A stretch of DNA of 64,000 nucleotides, taken from the NCBI RefSeq assembly GCF_042453785.1, contig NC_091665.1:3235501-3299500 (forward strand). The letters run 5' to 3'. Each line of letters begins with the position of its first letter. The first letter of the stretch is position 1. Positions 46,727 through 59,000 of the stretch are shown here, piece after piece. This DNA is from Malus domestica. Lineage: Eukaryota > Streptophyta > Magnoliopsida > Rosales > Rosaceae. Position numbers and translations under genes: made by a program. Below the pieces are notes generated by a model. The model did not search any database. It saw nothing but the letters and a program-made list of their open reading frames with translations, and was not told the origin of the DNA.

Positions 46727-49579
46727 TCAAGAAAAAGTGACCGATGAAGTAGTAAGTGCAGGTAGTGAGGGAGTAACAGTAGCGTTATCTGTCCAACTTT
46801 TTTCACCCCAGTGCCGTAACATGCTCTTCCAGGAGCAGAAATCCTGGACGCATATCTTAAGACGCTTGTCTTTTATTTTAATTTTCCAGTGACCATCGGT
46901 GTAATTTGCTTTTTCCGCTTGCCTTCGGTCCCACTCTAGTCCTGCCTTTTGCTGTGTCCGAAGCAAACAGAACTTTTGCAAGTTTCCTGGCATAGTATCG
47001 TGCACTCTCCACCACGTATTATGTGCAACATCACTCGCAAACTCCTGCATAAAATCGACATTCCAATTGCAGTCATAGTCGCGGAAGCAAAGCCACGGTT
47101 TCTTACCAAGGTAATGGAGGACATAGATGATTGGAGGGTCAGCTTGAAAGAGGTGAGTTTTCATTTGCTTTATCTCCGGCTCATCACCTTCCCAGAAATG
47201 TTTCAAGAAGTTCATGTGTTTCGGAATCCTGTGCCACCATGTAAATACCTCATTCAGATACCCCTGGTCACCACCGTTGTAGGATACAATTTCGTTGATA
47301 TGATCCATGAGCAGCTGGAATGTACAATTTGATGGTTCGACGACCATCACACCTGAGTTGAACAAAGTAGCATTGTTTCCCGTGGCTGATATTTCTGGCA
47401 TTTGAAACAGGAAATCGATATTCCGAAGTATAAGCATGTCGGCATCAATGAAAATGATCTTGTCGTAATCAGTCAACTGCCAAAGACGGAATTTGCTGTA
47501 GTTCCATTCGTTGTAAGCTTCTGGTTCAGCTTTTGGGTTCCTGATTCTTTGGATTGTGTGGATCTTCCACCCAGCAGCCTCCAGTCCTCTCCGATGGTAC
47601 TGAGTGATTGTTTCATCGACCAGTATCACAAGATCTCGTGTTGAACCAGCCATACGGATGCTCTGCGCTGCAGCAATGGCTCCACAAACATATACATCTG
47701 CAGAGTGTAGGATTGTTGCATATGCTTCTCGGTGGGGTTTTTCCGAGTCAAAATGCTCTGTGTACAAACATGTATTTGATCACTCTCAAGTATAATGCAG
47801 TTACGAGCTCAGTAGAATTTCAAACTAACAATGACTTGTATTTATTTTCTTGTGAGATGCGTTATTAAATCAGTAATTCATTTAACTTTGAAACGCTAAG
47901 TTTTGGAAAGTTAAAAGTGAAAACAGAAAGAGTAATGGAAGAGAGGTATACCAAAAGCTTTCATTGCGCAAAAACGACTCAAAAGAAAAATCTAACTTTG
48001 AAACAGAAAAATTGAAAAAGCAACACAAGACACTGGTTTAACTCTTACCTTTAGCCTTGAGAGGAACTGCAAGCTCACATGATCCTACAGGGAGCTGTAG
48101 CTTCTCCCTCAAGGTAGTAAGTTTCGGTTCATAGAGCCATGCATTCCCTTCACGTCTAACAAGATCTTTGCAAGTGAATAAACTTGGAATGGGGAAGCAG
48201 TCAGTCAACAAAAGCACATGCACTGGGTGATATCCTTCCGATAACGCAGCCAGCCTTGCTGCTTCAAGCTGCAAGTGGAAACGAGCCACGTCCCTTGACC
48301 AACTGCCTGACTTGTTGCAGGGAAGCTTGACAGCAACCAGACCAAGTGGTGAACTTTCAGGAATTAGAAGCTTTGGTAGAGAGGGACAAGTAGGAACTTT
48401 GGATTCTTGTTCTTCGTCTATCCATTCAGGATAGAGGGATTCCCATGTTATGTTGTTTGGTGCATGGTTGAGATGCAGAACAACCTGCTCAGAATCTGGA
48501 AAGAGCTCCTTCCAATTGTCAATTTCATTGTCATTAAAGTTTAATAGGCCAATTCTCCGATAATCATTTTTGTGAGTAAGTTTTCCAACGAAGTCCAAAA
48601 TTTCACTCCAGTTTATGTGTAAAGATGATATATAACGTAAATCTGCTGGAACGCTCCTTTTCATCCATCCGCATTGAGAAGTTTGGCTGCAGCCAATAAA
48701 CTTATGTTACAACTATTAGCACTGGAGAGAGAGATAAAGAGAAAGCAAAGAAGAACAAAAGGCAATGCTCTTTTGCCTGTTAACTACGAACCCTCAAAAG
48801 AGGAAAAACAAAACTTTCAAAAGCCTCAACATCAGAAAAGAGACAGAATGTTGAAGCAAGAAAATACCTAATTAAGAGTAAATAAATTCCACGAAATGAG
48901 AAGTGAAAACAAGGTGATCAGCGCATAGGACGTACTGAGATACAGAGCTGGAGAGGTGATCTGTATTATAAACAGTAGAAGATAGGAATAGCGTCATAAA
49001 AGTCCCGAATACAAGAATGATCAACACCAATTTCAAGGTAAGCTTGCAGTTTAAGGCTCTTTCTTGAGCGTGAAAGTGGAGGGCTTTCTCAATATCTTTG
49101 AGAACTTTGTTTCTCTGCGGCCTTCTTTTGTTGGTGTCTTCACTGAAATACAAAAGGGATACGTAAAAGATGAGCGCATTCTAAATGGCAAGTGAAAGAA
49201 AGGACAAAGAGTGACAAATGTAATGGATAAAAAACTAAAGAGAGCAGTAACTAAGGGGTTTGCAAGAGAAGAAGCTTGTGGATTTTATTTCCCTTTAACA
49301 AAACTAGCCTTCTCTTCATCTGCAACTATACATTCACATATATGTAACGAAAAAGGTCATCTAGTGAGTTTGGTAATTAAAATCACGAAGCCTATGCCTT
49401 CCAAATGTGTTGATATGATTGTCGCCATGCAAAACATATGAACATGTGCGGATACAGAACCGACTTCGTTCTTGCCAACAGAATTCCTTACATGCTTAGT
49501 ATGGAGCTAAAAGAACCAAACACTCCAATCAAAATGAAGTCAAGCTACAATAAATCACTAAGAAATGAAAATTTAAACT

Positions 49580-49623
<44 letters not shown>

Positions 49624-49690
49624 ACTGAGGTGGTGAAGAAAGGCGGTGTCTGGTTTCAGTGGGAGTAGTAGTAGGGGAGGGGCCTCTCAT
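46727..49690 (-). CDS. GUX3: Xylan glucuronosyltransferase GUX (GT8), copy A
   Basis: Four exons: 49690-49626, 49142-48936, 48686-48049 and 47757-46727, giving 646 residues. It is a type II Golgi membrane protein with a short cytosolic tail, a membrane segment at about 58-76 (LKLVLIILVFGTFMTLFL), a stem and N-terminal GUX region (exon 3), and a GT8 catalytic domain in exon 4. Catalytic features are the DAD metal/nucleotide-sugar motif (D408-A-D410, in IIFIDADMLIL), LFNSGVMVVEPS, GGDQGYLNE and LHYLGKKPW. GUX enzymes transfer glucuronic acid from UDP-GlcA to the xylan backbone. The short N-terminus and the position next to RimP and VPS45 point to the GUX3 lineage (At1g77130), which acts on primary-wall xylan. 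Intron 1 opens with a GA microsatellite (49582-49620). Confidence 0.88.
49582..49620. repeat. (AG)19 microsatellite in GUX-A intron 1
   Basis: Uninterrupted AG dinucleotides begin five bases inside intron 1, close to the splice donor (GTCAGT at 49620-49625). A slippage-prone tract this close to a donor could affect splicing. Confidence 0.95.
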
Positions 49691-50269
49691 CTTTTCTGCT
49701 GATTCAACTGAAGCATTTCCTCATTTGATATATACACACACCTCTCTCTATATATAAGAAACTTCATTTTATGTGGGACATATGCTAGTAATAACAACAT
49801 CAACAACAACAACATTACTTTCTCATTGACCACAAAGAAGTTATTCGCTCCCATTGAAATAAAAAATACAAAGTTATTCATCCCCTTCGTCGGTACATAA
49901 AAATAACATTACGTGCACATGACAATATTTTTATTGCACACAATATTCTTCGTTTACGATTCTTATTTCTTTGTGCTGTTTTTGAGATTTTATTTATTAG
50001 GAAACTTCATTTTAATCCTCGGCAATTATGTTTTAGACTAAAATCATGAGTAAGATCAAAATCTAATTTTAGTTCCTTGATACATTAATCACCTCATTTA
50101 TTAATTATATTTTTTATCTTTTAATTATTTTTCTGTTTCTTCCTAATTTTAATGTATTAATTTTATTTCATTATAATTTTCATTTTCATTTCATTCATCG
50201 TAATATATTTTGTTGTAAACATTTAGATAAGCTAATTTTTATTTTGCAATATATTTCGATATACTTTGT
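49691..50269. other. GUX-A promoter region
   Basis: Upstream of the copy-A start. The minus strand has a TATA-like run near 49750-49756 (TATATATAAG on the plus strand). AT-rich beyond that; no gene is seen. Confidence 0.5.
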
Positions 50270-50580
50270 CTTCTTTATTTAGGTACATTAAATTCATTAT
50301 AACACATTTTGGTGCATACATTTATGTACACACATTTCAGTACATAAATTTTGATACAAACATTTAGGTACATTAATTCAACATAATACATTTCAGTACA
50401 TTAGTTTAATATAATATATTTCACTACACACATTTAGGCACATTAGTTTAATATAATACATTTCGGTGCATATATTTGGGTACATACATTTGGGTACTAA
50501 CATTTAAATACATTAATTCAATATAATACATTTCGGTACATACATTTCGATACTAATATTTAGGTAGAATTAATTGAGTC
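50270..50580. repeat. Diverged array of ACATT(T)..GGTACAT units
   Basis: About ten degenerate units built on ATACATTTCGGTACAT / CATTTAGGTACATTAATTCA alternate here. Spacing is irregular (about 20-50 bp), so this is a degenerate minisatellite. Confidence 0.75.
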
Positions 50581-51060
50581 TTTCAAGTTTGAAGAATGTT
50601 AAATAAAATTAAAAAATTAAAAAAGCTTTTGTTTGGTCAAAAAATATATTAAAATGTGTAATATTAATAAATTTAAATAATGGGAGACATTGAATAAAAT
50701 ACACATGAATTATTTTGAATTAAAGACACATCAAAGAACTATAATCAATGATATGTAATCTAACACCAGGTTTATTTTAAATTTCAATCTTCTTCAAGGA
50801 TTAAAGTTAGAAAACCCTTTTTTTATATAAAAGAAACAATGGAATTCAAACACACAGTCGCAACAAATGGATTTGAAGTCGTTATAAGAGTCGTGTTGTG
50901 TGATGGAATTCAAAACACAGTCGCAGCAAACCATAGAAAGCCATCATTTGTCAAGTTTTAGAAGCTCTGCTACCTTTTCCCAGTATTATAGTATAAAATC
51001 CCTTTAGTAAACCCATTTTATATTTCATTCTCCAAACATTACAACCCTTGTAAAACACAA
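50581..51060. other. Intergenic, short direct duplication
   Basis: GGAATTCAAA.CACAGTCGCA occurs twice (about 50839 and 50904). Otherwise no feature is recognised. Confidence 0.5.
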
Positions 51061-51700
51061 AGAGAAGTGGTTGCAAGAAGATGAACCCTGCATGACAAGG
51101 TTATAATCTTGCCCAAGTCTTTTTTGTTTGTGCTTGCATAGAGTAGATTTGTTGTTTAATGCATCTTCCATTGTGTTTTTAATTCATTTTCAACTGCTTT
51201 TCATTCAAAGTTTCATCTATGATTAATCTCGCTAAACAGATTAACTTTACTTCTTTAGTATTAACTGTAATCAAAGAAATGGTTGGAAGCGTCATGAACT
51301 CGCTTTATCTGGACATACAATATTATGAGTAAAAGTCTTTGTTTACAAGGCAAGAAAAAAGAACCTTTTACGGACTTAACCCATATGTAACAGTCCAATA
51401 AGATCAAAAAGTCTAAGTAGCTTGTGGTTTAAGTAATCAACCCAGATAATAACAAAAAGAGAACAATCTGTTATACAAAGATAACATTGGCACGCTCAGA
51501 TCCATAATAGTTTTGATTGTGAGCTTAAAGACCTAACAAATGCCCCACAAAGGCACCATTCAAACTAATAGCAAACTCATATTGCAGCACACCAAGTAGC
51601 CTTGCTCGATAGGCAAGACCCCAGGAAGCTGTGTGAAGGACAGATCCAGCCCAAACAGAAGTCATTATAAGAGATGTGTTATGTGATGGAAAGGAGTGAG
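51061..51700. repeat. LTR-type fragment related to 4440-5050
   Basis: Collinear blocks shared with the 3250-5645 sequence: CATGACAAGGTT.TAATCTTGCCC, GGACTTAACCCAT, GTTTTGATTGTGAGC and a GCTGTGTG segment. Strongly diverged and without ORFs, so an old fragment of the same LTR family. Confidence 0.6.
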
Positions 51701-51967
51701 TTTGGTTGGCTGAGTCACTGAGAGACAAACGAGGTCAGGAGGCGGTTGGTCAATTCATGAAACTTGGCTTTGGCTTTGCCTTGTGGGTTAGGTCATCCTA
51801 TTATGGTTTTTGGTACACCTATTTGGTCTTATTCATTTCTTAATATTGAGGAGACTAAATTTGTAAACAAAATCATGTAACTAGATAACTTGTAACTTGA
51901 TGATTTGATTATTACGTACATATTGATAAACGTGCTAATTTCTATTAGCATTTAATCTACAAATTTA

Positions 51968-52392
51968 GGGGGTATATTCAATTGAGAATTTGAGAGATTT
52001 TAATGAATTTATAAATCTATGGATTTTTATGGAGTTTAATTGATTTATAGAAATTCCATATAAAATTTTGATTCAATTCCCTCGAAATCTCATAGGGAGA
52101 TGTGAGATTTGTGGATGCTTAAAATCCACTACAAAATCTCTCCAATTCCTTCTAATTCCTCAACTTTCTCAAATTCTTTAAAATCAATTTCCAATTGAAT
52201 ACACCTGGAATGTTATAAACTTCTTTAAAATCCTAATTGAATACACCCGATTTCTAAGAATTTTAATAAACTATTTTAAAATTATAATTAAATACACCTT
52301 AAATTTCAGAGAATCATTTAAAATCCTGATTGAACATCCATAGATTCATTAAAAGAATTAAAATTCTTTAAAATCTCAATTAAATACATCCC
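51968..52392. mobile_element. Tourist/Harbinger-like MITE
   Basis: A 425-bp AT-rich element flanked by TTA (51965-51967 and 52393-52395), the PIF/Harbinger target. The ends GGGGGTATATTCAATTGAG and the complement of CTCAATTAAATACATCCC are inverted repeats. Internal words such as TTGAATACACC recur, so the arms are partly self-complementary. Confidence 0.75.
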
Positions 52393-52897
52393 TTAGTTAG
52401 TATCACCCTCTTTCATCGGTGCCAAAGTTTTTACGCTAAGTTTTTCATTTGTTTTGGCCCCTCTCTCCCTATCTTTACGCAATAATGATTAATGATGTAG
52501 AAGACTAGGCTCAAATATAAAGCAAACCTACTCTCCTAAAACAGTCAACAACAATTCTTATCTCATTTTTATAATAACAATAATAATGCGAGTTAGTATT
52601 ACGATATGATAATTTTTTTTTTACTTCCTAATTTGATTATCATTATAAGTGAATTTAAATCACATTATTATTAGTTCATTGTAATACTTAATCCACTCTT
52701 CCCTCATTTAATTTAAATAATAAGGCTTGTTAAAGAAAAATATAGACTTTTGCCTGAATTACAAAAGTAAAGTAACCTAGAAAATTGATAGGGACGACTC
52801 CAAACTGACGTGGCTTGAAAAGTAATATTAAAAAAAACTTAACGCCATATAAACAACGACACGTGGCTTCTGTTTGGTCAGAGGATTAAAACAAGGA

Positions 52898-53118
52898 GAG
52901 CATTTTTGCTCATCATCATAAACTATGGTGTATACTCACCATACACCTAATCAATTGACACATGTCATTTCAGTTAACTCTAGTTAACTTTCACATTAAA
53001 TTTTAGTTTTTCAATTTTGAAAAAAATTAACCAAGATTGAGTGAAATAACACGTGTCAATTAATTAGGTGTATGGTGAGCATACACCATAGTTTATGGTG
53101 GTGAGCAAAAATGCTCCC
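52898..53118. mobile_element. Mutator-like MITE with 9-bp TSD
   Basis: 221 bp, flanked by the perfect 9-bp repeat TAAAACAAG (52889-52897 and 53119-53127). The termini GAGAGCATTTTTGCTCA and GGGAGCATTTTTGCTCA begin inverted arms of about 75 bp with few mismatches (AAACTATGGTGTATRCTCAC, CATACACCTAAT). No coding capacity. Confidence 0.88.
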
Positions 53119-53127
53119 TAAAACAAG

Positions 53128-53587
53128 ATATTTTCTTTTGTAATTTTGCTCAAGACCCAATCCAAGGGAAGATCCTTGTGAATATTATTATTATTTTTTA
53201 AAAAAAATTTCAAAACAACGATATTATCTAGATTAAGGGTGTGAGGAAGCGAGATAAACTTCACAATTGATAAGTAATAATGTGATTCAAATTCAACTTT
53301 TGATGAGAATCGAAAACCTCTTACTTACAATAAAAAAGAATACAACTATACCGTAATACTAAATTGCAACAAAACTCTAATTATAAAACATATTACACAC
53401 ATGGATGCAAATAACTTCTTTAAAATAGTGTGCTTTTCTAGTACACTTTATATCGCTTAAAATCGAAATGATTAGATTGGGTAGAATCTCACTCAATTCA
53501 AAATACAATTACAAAACATAATGTTAGACATGCTGCTAATGTAGACAGCTAATTCGTGTCAAATAGAGTACCAATTAGCTACTCATT

Positions 53588-53619
<32 letters not shown>

Positions 53620-53829
53620 GTCGAATTCCTAATTTTGGTTAATGTCATCTTTTTTATTAGCATTTACCGTGTTCCGAGACTTATCAAATTTAGAAAGGCT
53701 AATGCTAATTTGAACTTAATATTATTAGACTATTAACCATTACGGTGTGACTCAAAGGTTGGAGACGATTTTTAGGTTTGTACTTCACACTACACATCTT
53801 GACTTCAATTCCTGACATTAGTGAATAGA
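53128..53829. other. Intergenic, poly-T tract
   Basis: An uninterrupted T29 run lies at 53591-53619. No gene is seen. Confidence 0.6.
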
Positions 53830-54405
53830 AGAACAAGAGATCCTTTTGAACAACCTGTTATAATAGGAAAGCCTTATAACTTGAAATTAATTCATCAAGT
53901 TGTTAAAATACATGGACGTTCCAATGGACATTATGCACTTGTTACACAACAACCCCTTAGAGGAAGGGCCAAGCAATCAGCACAATAGCCAGGAGAATGG
54001 AAGTTTGGGTTCTAGAGGGATTTGGTGTTGCTCATATTTTACAAAAGATGCTTACTTATAAATCTGATCATATTAGAGCTCGCCAAGAAGTAATTGGTAT
54101 TACAATTATTGGAGGAACAATACCTAAACCTGAGAATGCTCCAAAATCTTTTCAATTGCTTGTTCAAGAACTACAAATCTTGGCTCTGGAACTGAACCAT
54201 TTCCTTGTATCTAAAAAGAATTTCTAGATTAATAGGAAGGAAGCTTGATCATAATGAAATGAATAAAAAAATTTCTTCTATGATCGACGGATATAAACAT
54301 CAACAACTTCAAATTGGATTAGTTTCTCCCCACCAAATAAGTGCTTGGGCAAAAAAAGCCCTACCTATTGGAGAAATAGCTAGAGAGGTGCCAAAATCCT
54401 ACACG
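53830..54405 (+). pseudogene. Nuclear plastid DNA: rpoB 3' end and rpoC1 5' end
   Basis: The plus strand encodes the C-terminus of plastid RNA polymerase beta subunit ([12 protein letters not shown], then [36 protein letters not shown] and [15 protein letters not shown]). After the plastid-like spacer it continues with the start of beta-prime ([34 protein letters not shown]). The gene order rpoB-rpoC1 is that of the plastid operon. A stop and a frameshift near 53985 and another before 54238 show decay, and the spacing to rpoC1 is roughly preserved. This is a plastid-to-nucleus transfer with no expected function. Confidence 0.93.
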
Positions 54406-55307
54406 ATGGTGGCAAGAGATGTTAAAATGCTTCTGTGAGTCTTCTCGGCCCTCAAAAGGGTGGACTGCTGTGACGATCCTTTTTAAAGGAAAGAAAAATA
54501 TTATTAGACTATTTAAGACTCATTAACTAAGGGCTGGTTAAAGACTTTCAATGTGACCGAAATATAGAGTGATACTCCACATGTTATTATACAAGTAGAG
54601 GGAGGTATTTTTTTTTCCAAGTATCACCCCACTTGTATAATGACATATAACATATGTGCCTGTATTCCGGCACATTGACTAATCTCTCCTTAAAATGAGT
54701 GTTTCCAAAAATAAAAAACAAAGGTGATAGTGATGTGATACACTTAACACTCAATTATGTTTATAAGCTTTCTTTGGTATAGGGTTTATTTATGTTAACT
54801 AGTAGTGGGATTAGATGACTTGAACCTAACCACTCTCACCGATTCTTGGTAATGACCTGTGTTTGGTATATGTTTTATGTAAACTAAATAATGACATCTC
54901 AACCAAAACAACCAAGCATTGTCCTTGATTTTCATTTATATCAATTATCTAGTGTAGTAGGTGATCCATATATGATTGTGGTCAAGAAAGTTATGAAATG
55001 TTCCAAAAACAAGTTTTAAAAACCATATGATTTTCAAGAATGAATTATGGCAAACTTTTCATTCATCAACAACTCACTTCAAACATAGAAATATTTTTAG
55101 GTAGGTCAAAACACACCCATCATATGGAGAAATTCTTAGGTTAAATTCAGGGGCAGAGCTATGATTTGAAGTTTTTGAAGTTTTCCTATGAGTCGGACGA
55201 TACTACATTATTTCTGATGTTAAAGAGTCTATGATATATATTGTGAACAAACCTAATGATTTTTTATATATATATTGTGAACAAGACCTAATTATCTCTT
55301 GCATGAA
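54406..55307. other. Intergenic; MITE relative near 54545-54690
   Basis: 54545-54690 (GTGACCGAAATATAGAGTGA... to ...CCGGCACATTGACTAATCTCTCC) has inverted ends and a CACTTGTATAATGACATA word like the MITEs at 1815 and 6267. The rest shows no recognised gene. Confidence 0.5.
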
Positions 55308-55587
55308 GAGATAATTGGAGGATGGTCCTTGAACTTTAGTCCTATTGGAGCTTTGGTCCTTGAACTTGTTATAATGTAGAGCAATGGTCCTTTTGGCTAA
55401 CTCCATTAGAACTTCCATCTATTTTTTGTCCCTTCTAAACCCTTTATTTTGGATGGAAGTTCGTACGGAGTTGGCCAAAACGATTATTACTCCACATTAA
55501 AACAGGGACCAACAATCACTGATTTTTAGTTTTGGAAACAAAGTTTTAATTGGATCAAAGTTCAGAGACCATTGGTCCAATTTTCTC
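55308..55587. mobile_element. MITE-like element near the second GUX gene
   Basis: The inverted ends GAGATAATTGGAGGATGGTC and GAGAAAATTGGACCAATGGT (complement) enclose about 280 bp with GTCCTTGAACTT/AAGTTCAGAGACC arms. Flanking TTGCATGAA and TTGCAGGTA form an imperfect 9-bp duplication (7 of 9), suggestive of Mutator type. Confidence 0.65.
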
Positions 55588-56058
55588 TTGCAGGTATTGA
55601 ATCGTCTATTTCCTAGTCTAGCAAGACCAAGAAGAAGGCAGTTCGTATCAGGTTTTGTAAAAATCAGATATGATAATGGTGGAAATACTAGAGCCCAGAA
55701 TCCAGGAACAGTAACACCAAGTAAAAGCAACCAAATCTACCAGAATATCCAGAAAAAAAGACACCAGCCAACATAAAAAATGCCACTTTTGAGGGGACTA
55801 GATATCAAGACATCATGGCATGCAGCCTCAAAAAGAAAAAAACATTAAAAATACACAAATCTATGCAACCTTGATGCGAAAATGGGTGCATGATGTATTA
55901 GGAATAATGACTATAAAATGAATTACAAGGAAGTTGTTGAACTAGATGCTAACTGAATTTTAAGGAGAGAAAAACTTTTCTTTCGCACATTTGTAAGCAT
56001 GCACCATGTTTTGATTTGTGTCCTCGGTATGAAGTATGAAAATGTGACGCGAAACAAG
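55588..56058. other. 3' flank of the second GUX gene
   Basis: Partly homologous to the 3' flank of copy A (see 46136-46726). No gene is recognised. Confidence 0.55.
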
Positions 56059-59000
56059 TCACGAAGAAGAGACGGATGCAGTTGTATGAGCAGGTGTTGA
56101 TAGAGTAGCAGTAGCATTATCGGTCCAATTCTTTTCACCCCAGTGCCATAACATGCTCTCCCAGAAGCAGAAATCCTCAAAGCATGTTTTTAAACGCTCG
56201 TCTTTTATCTTAATTTTCCAGTGACCATCACTGTAATTTGCTTTTTCAGCTTGTCTCCGATCCCACTCAAGTGCTGCCTTCTGCTTGGACCGAAGCAAAC
56301 AGAATTTTTGCAAGTTTTCCGGCATAGCATCGTGCACTTTCCACCACCTTCTATGTGCGACATTACTGGCAAACTCCTGCAGAAAGTCCACATTCCAATT
56401 GCAGTCATAGTCACGGAAGCAAAGCCATGGTTTATTTCCCAGGTAATGGAGGACGTAGAGGATTGGAGGTTCAGCTGCAAAGAGGTGAGTTTTCCTCTCC
56501 TTTTTCTCTGGCTCATCACCTTCCCAGAAGTGTTTCAAGAAGTTCATATGTTTTGGAATCCTGTGCCACCATGTAAATACCTCATTCAAATAACCCTGGT
56601 CTCCACCATTGTAGGAGACGATTTCATCTATATGATCCATGAGCAGCTGGAATGTACAATTTGATGGTTCGATAACCATCACACCGGAGTTGAACAGAGT
56701 AGCATTATTTCCCGTCGCTGATATTTCTGGCATCTCAAACAGGAAGTCAATGTTCCTAAGTATAAGCATGTCAGCATCAATGAAAATGATCTTGTCATAA
56801 TCAGTTAACTGCAAAAGACGGAATTTGCTGTAGTTCCATTCATTGTATGCTTCTGGTTCAGCTTTAGGGTTCCTGATTCTTTGGATTGTGTGAACCTTCC
56901 ACCCAGCAGCTGCCAATCCTCCACGATGATACTCACTGATTGTTTCATCAACAAGTATTACAAGATCTCGCGTTGAACCAGACATACGGATGCTCTGAGC
57001 TGCAGCAATGGCTCCACAAACATATACATGGGCAGAATGTATGATTGTTGCATATGCTTCTCGGTGGGCTCTTTCCGAGTAAAAGCTTTCTGCGTGCAAT
57101 TATTTAGTTCATCAGTTAAATATCAAAAGTACCCATGACTGATAGTAGCTTTCTTAAAGGATGCAACCAAAGTCACTGAACCTACCACATATGAGTTACA
57201 AATGGTGTTTAGATTTAACAACTAAGAGTAAAAATATAAAAAGATGTTCACAAATTTCTTCAACAACTAACGTTAAGGCTAGCAGGTGGTCAGCACTAAC
57301 ATCAATCACTGATGTAGCAGATCTCCTAAGTACATGATACACAAGGTGGTATACACATTCATACATATATACAGGGTTTTCAGTTGCATGACAATTTTGA
57401 GCATCATAAATCATGAGCAATTTGATCACTTTGACCACAGGACACTAAAATCAGTGGCACTGAAGGATGTCATGCATTTGCATCATGCATGTACATCTGG
57501 ATGGACCAGCTGTACTTTACCCGAAAAAAGTTTGACTAATAAAACTCAAAAAAACCTAAACCATTGTAATCGTGATATCTGCCTTGGTCTGGTGGAACTA
57601 TATGAATACACTACTTGTTTCAAGATTGCAAGTTCATTTGGTGTGGGGATGACCACTACCTATCTAATTCATAATTTACATAAGCGATACTGTCTCCTTG
57701 GTGTGGGTCACTAGACTCACTACTTACACCTCAAATTAAGCTCCACAGAAACAACTCAAGTTCAATTGAATTCTACAATGCCCAGCTATAACATACAAAA
57801 ATGTGAATATCATTTATTGAGTGAACTGAACTCTGCATTATAAAGGATTCCAAGACAGTGAAATTTGAACAATAAAAGCAAAACAGAAAGAAAGTGTAAA
57901 TAAAGAGAGGCAGACTAGCAGCTTTCAGTGCACAAAAACAAATTTTCATTGAAAAAAGAGAGACACTAGTTTAAATCTGACCTTTAGCTGTGAGAGGAAC
58001 TGACAGTTCACATGACCCTACAGGGAGCTGCAGCTTTTCTCTCAACGTATTCAGTTTTGGTTCATAAAGCCAAACATTCCCTTCCCGTCTGACAAGCTCT
58101 TTGCAAGTGAACAAATTTGGGATTGGAAAGCAGTCCGTCACCAAAAGCACATGCACTGGGTGATACCCTTTGGAAGCTGCAGCCAGCCTTGCTGCTTCAA
58201 GCTGCAAGTGCAACCGAGCCACATCTCTTGACCAGCTGCCTGACTTGTTGCAGGGAAGCTTGACAGCGACCAGATCAAGCCGAGGTTTGCCAGGAATTTG
58301 AAGCTTTGGTAGAGAGGGACAAGTAGGAACTTCAAAGTCTTCCTCTTCATCTATCCATTCAGGGTACAGGGTTTCCCATGTTATGTTTTTTGACGCATGG
58401 TTGAGGTGTAGGACTACATGCTCACAATCTGGCAACAGCTCCTTCCAATGGTCAATCTCATTGTCATTAAAGTTTAACAGGCCAATTCCCTGATAATCCT
58501 TTTTGTCCGTGAGATTTTCAATAGCATCAGAAATTTCATCCCAGTTAGTTTCTACAGATGATACATAACGCAAATCTTGAGCAACACTCTTTTTTGTCAA
58601 CCTGTCATCAGAGTTTGAGCTGCAGGCAATAAACATTTGTTACAAAAAATCTCCACGGCAGGGAGAGCAAAGCCAAAAAAAAAAAAAAAAAAAAAAAAAA
58701 AACCAATTCCCATTTGCCTGAAAACTGAGAAATATGACTTTTCCAATTCCAAACAAAGAGGGTTGCCCTGACAATATATTTTCCCAGGTGGGGAAAATTT
58801 TTCGAAAACCTAATGCCAAAGAACTGTCCATTTAAGCAAGAAAGCAAAAAAGAGTAGAGCAATACCATAAATAATAAGTAAAAGCACGGCGATGAGCCAA
58901 AGGGACGTACTGAGATACGGAATGGGATTGATGATCTGAATGATAAACACCAGGAGAGAAGAAGAGTGTGAGAAAAGTCCCCAATATAATAACAGCCAAC

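Noticed and set aside
49438-49668. 76-codon frame containing an RE repeat
   Set aside because: Translation of the (AG)n microsatellite in GUX-A intron 1, on the strand opposite the gene.
50270-50580. Possible CRISPR-like or satellite array
   Set aside because: The units are degenerate with irregular spacing, and the context is plant nuclear DNA, so it is a decayed minisatellite.
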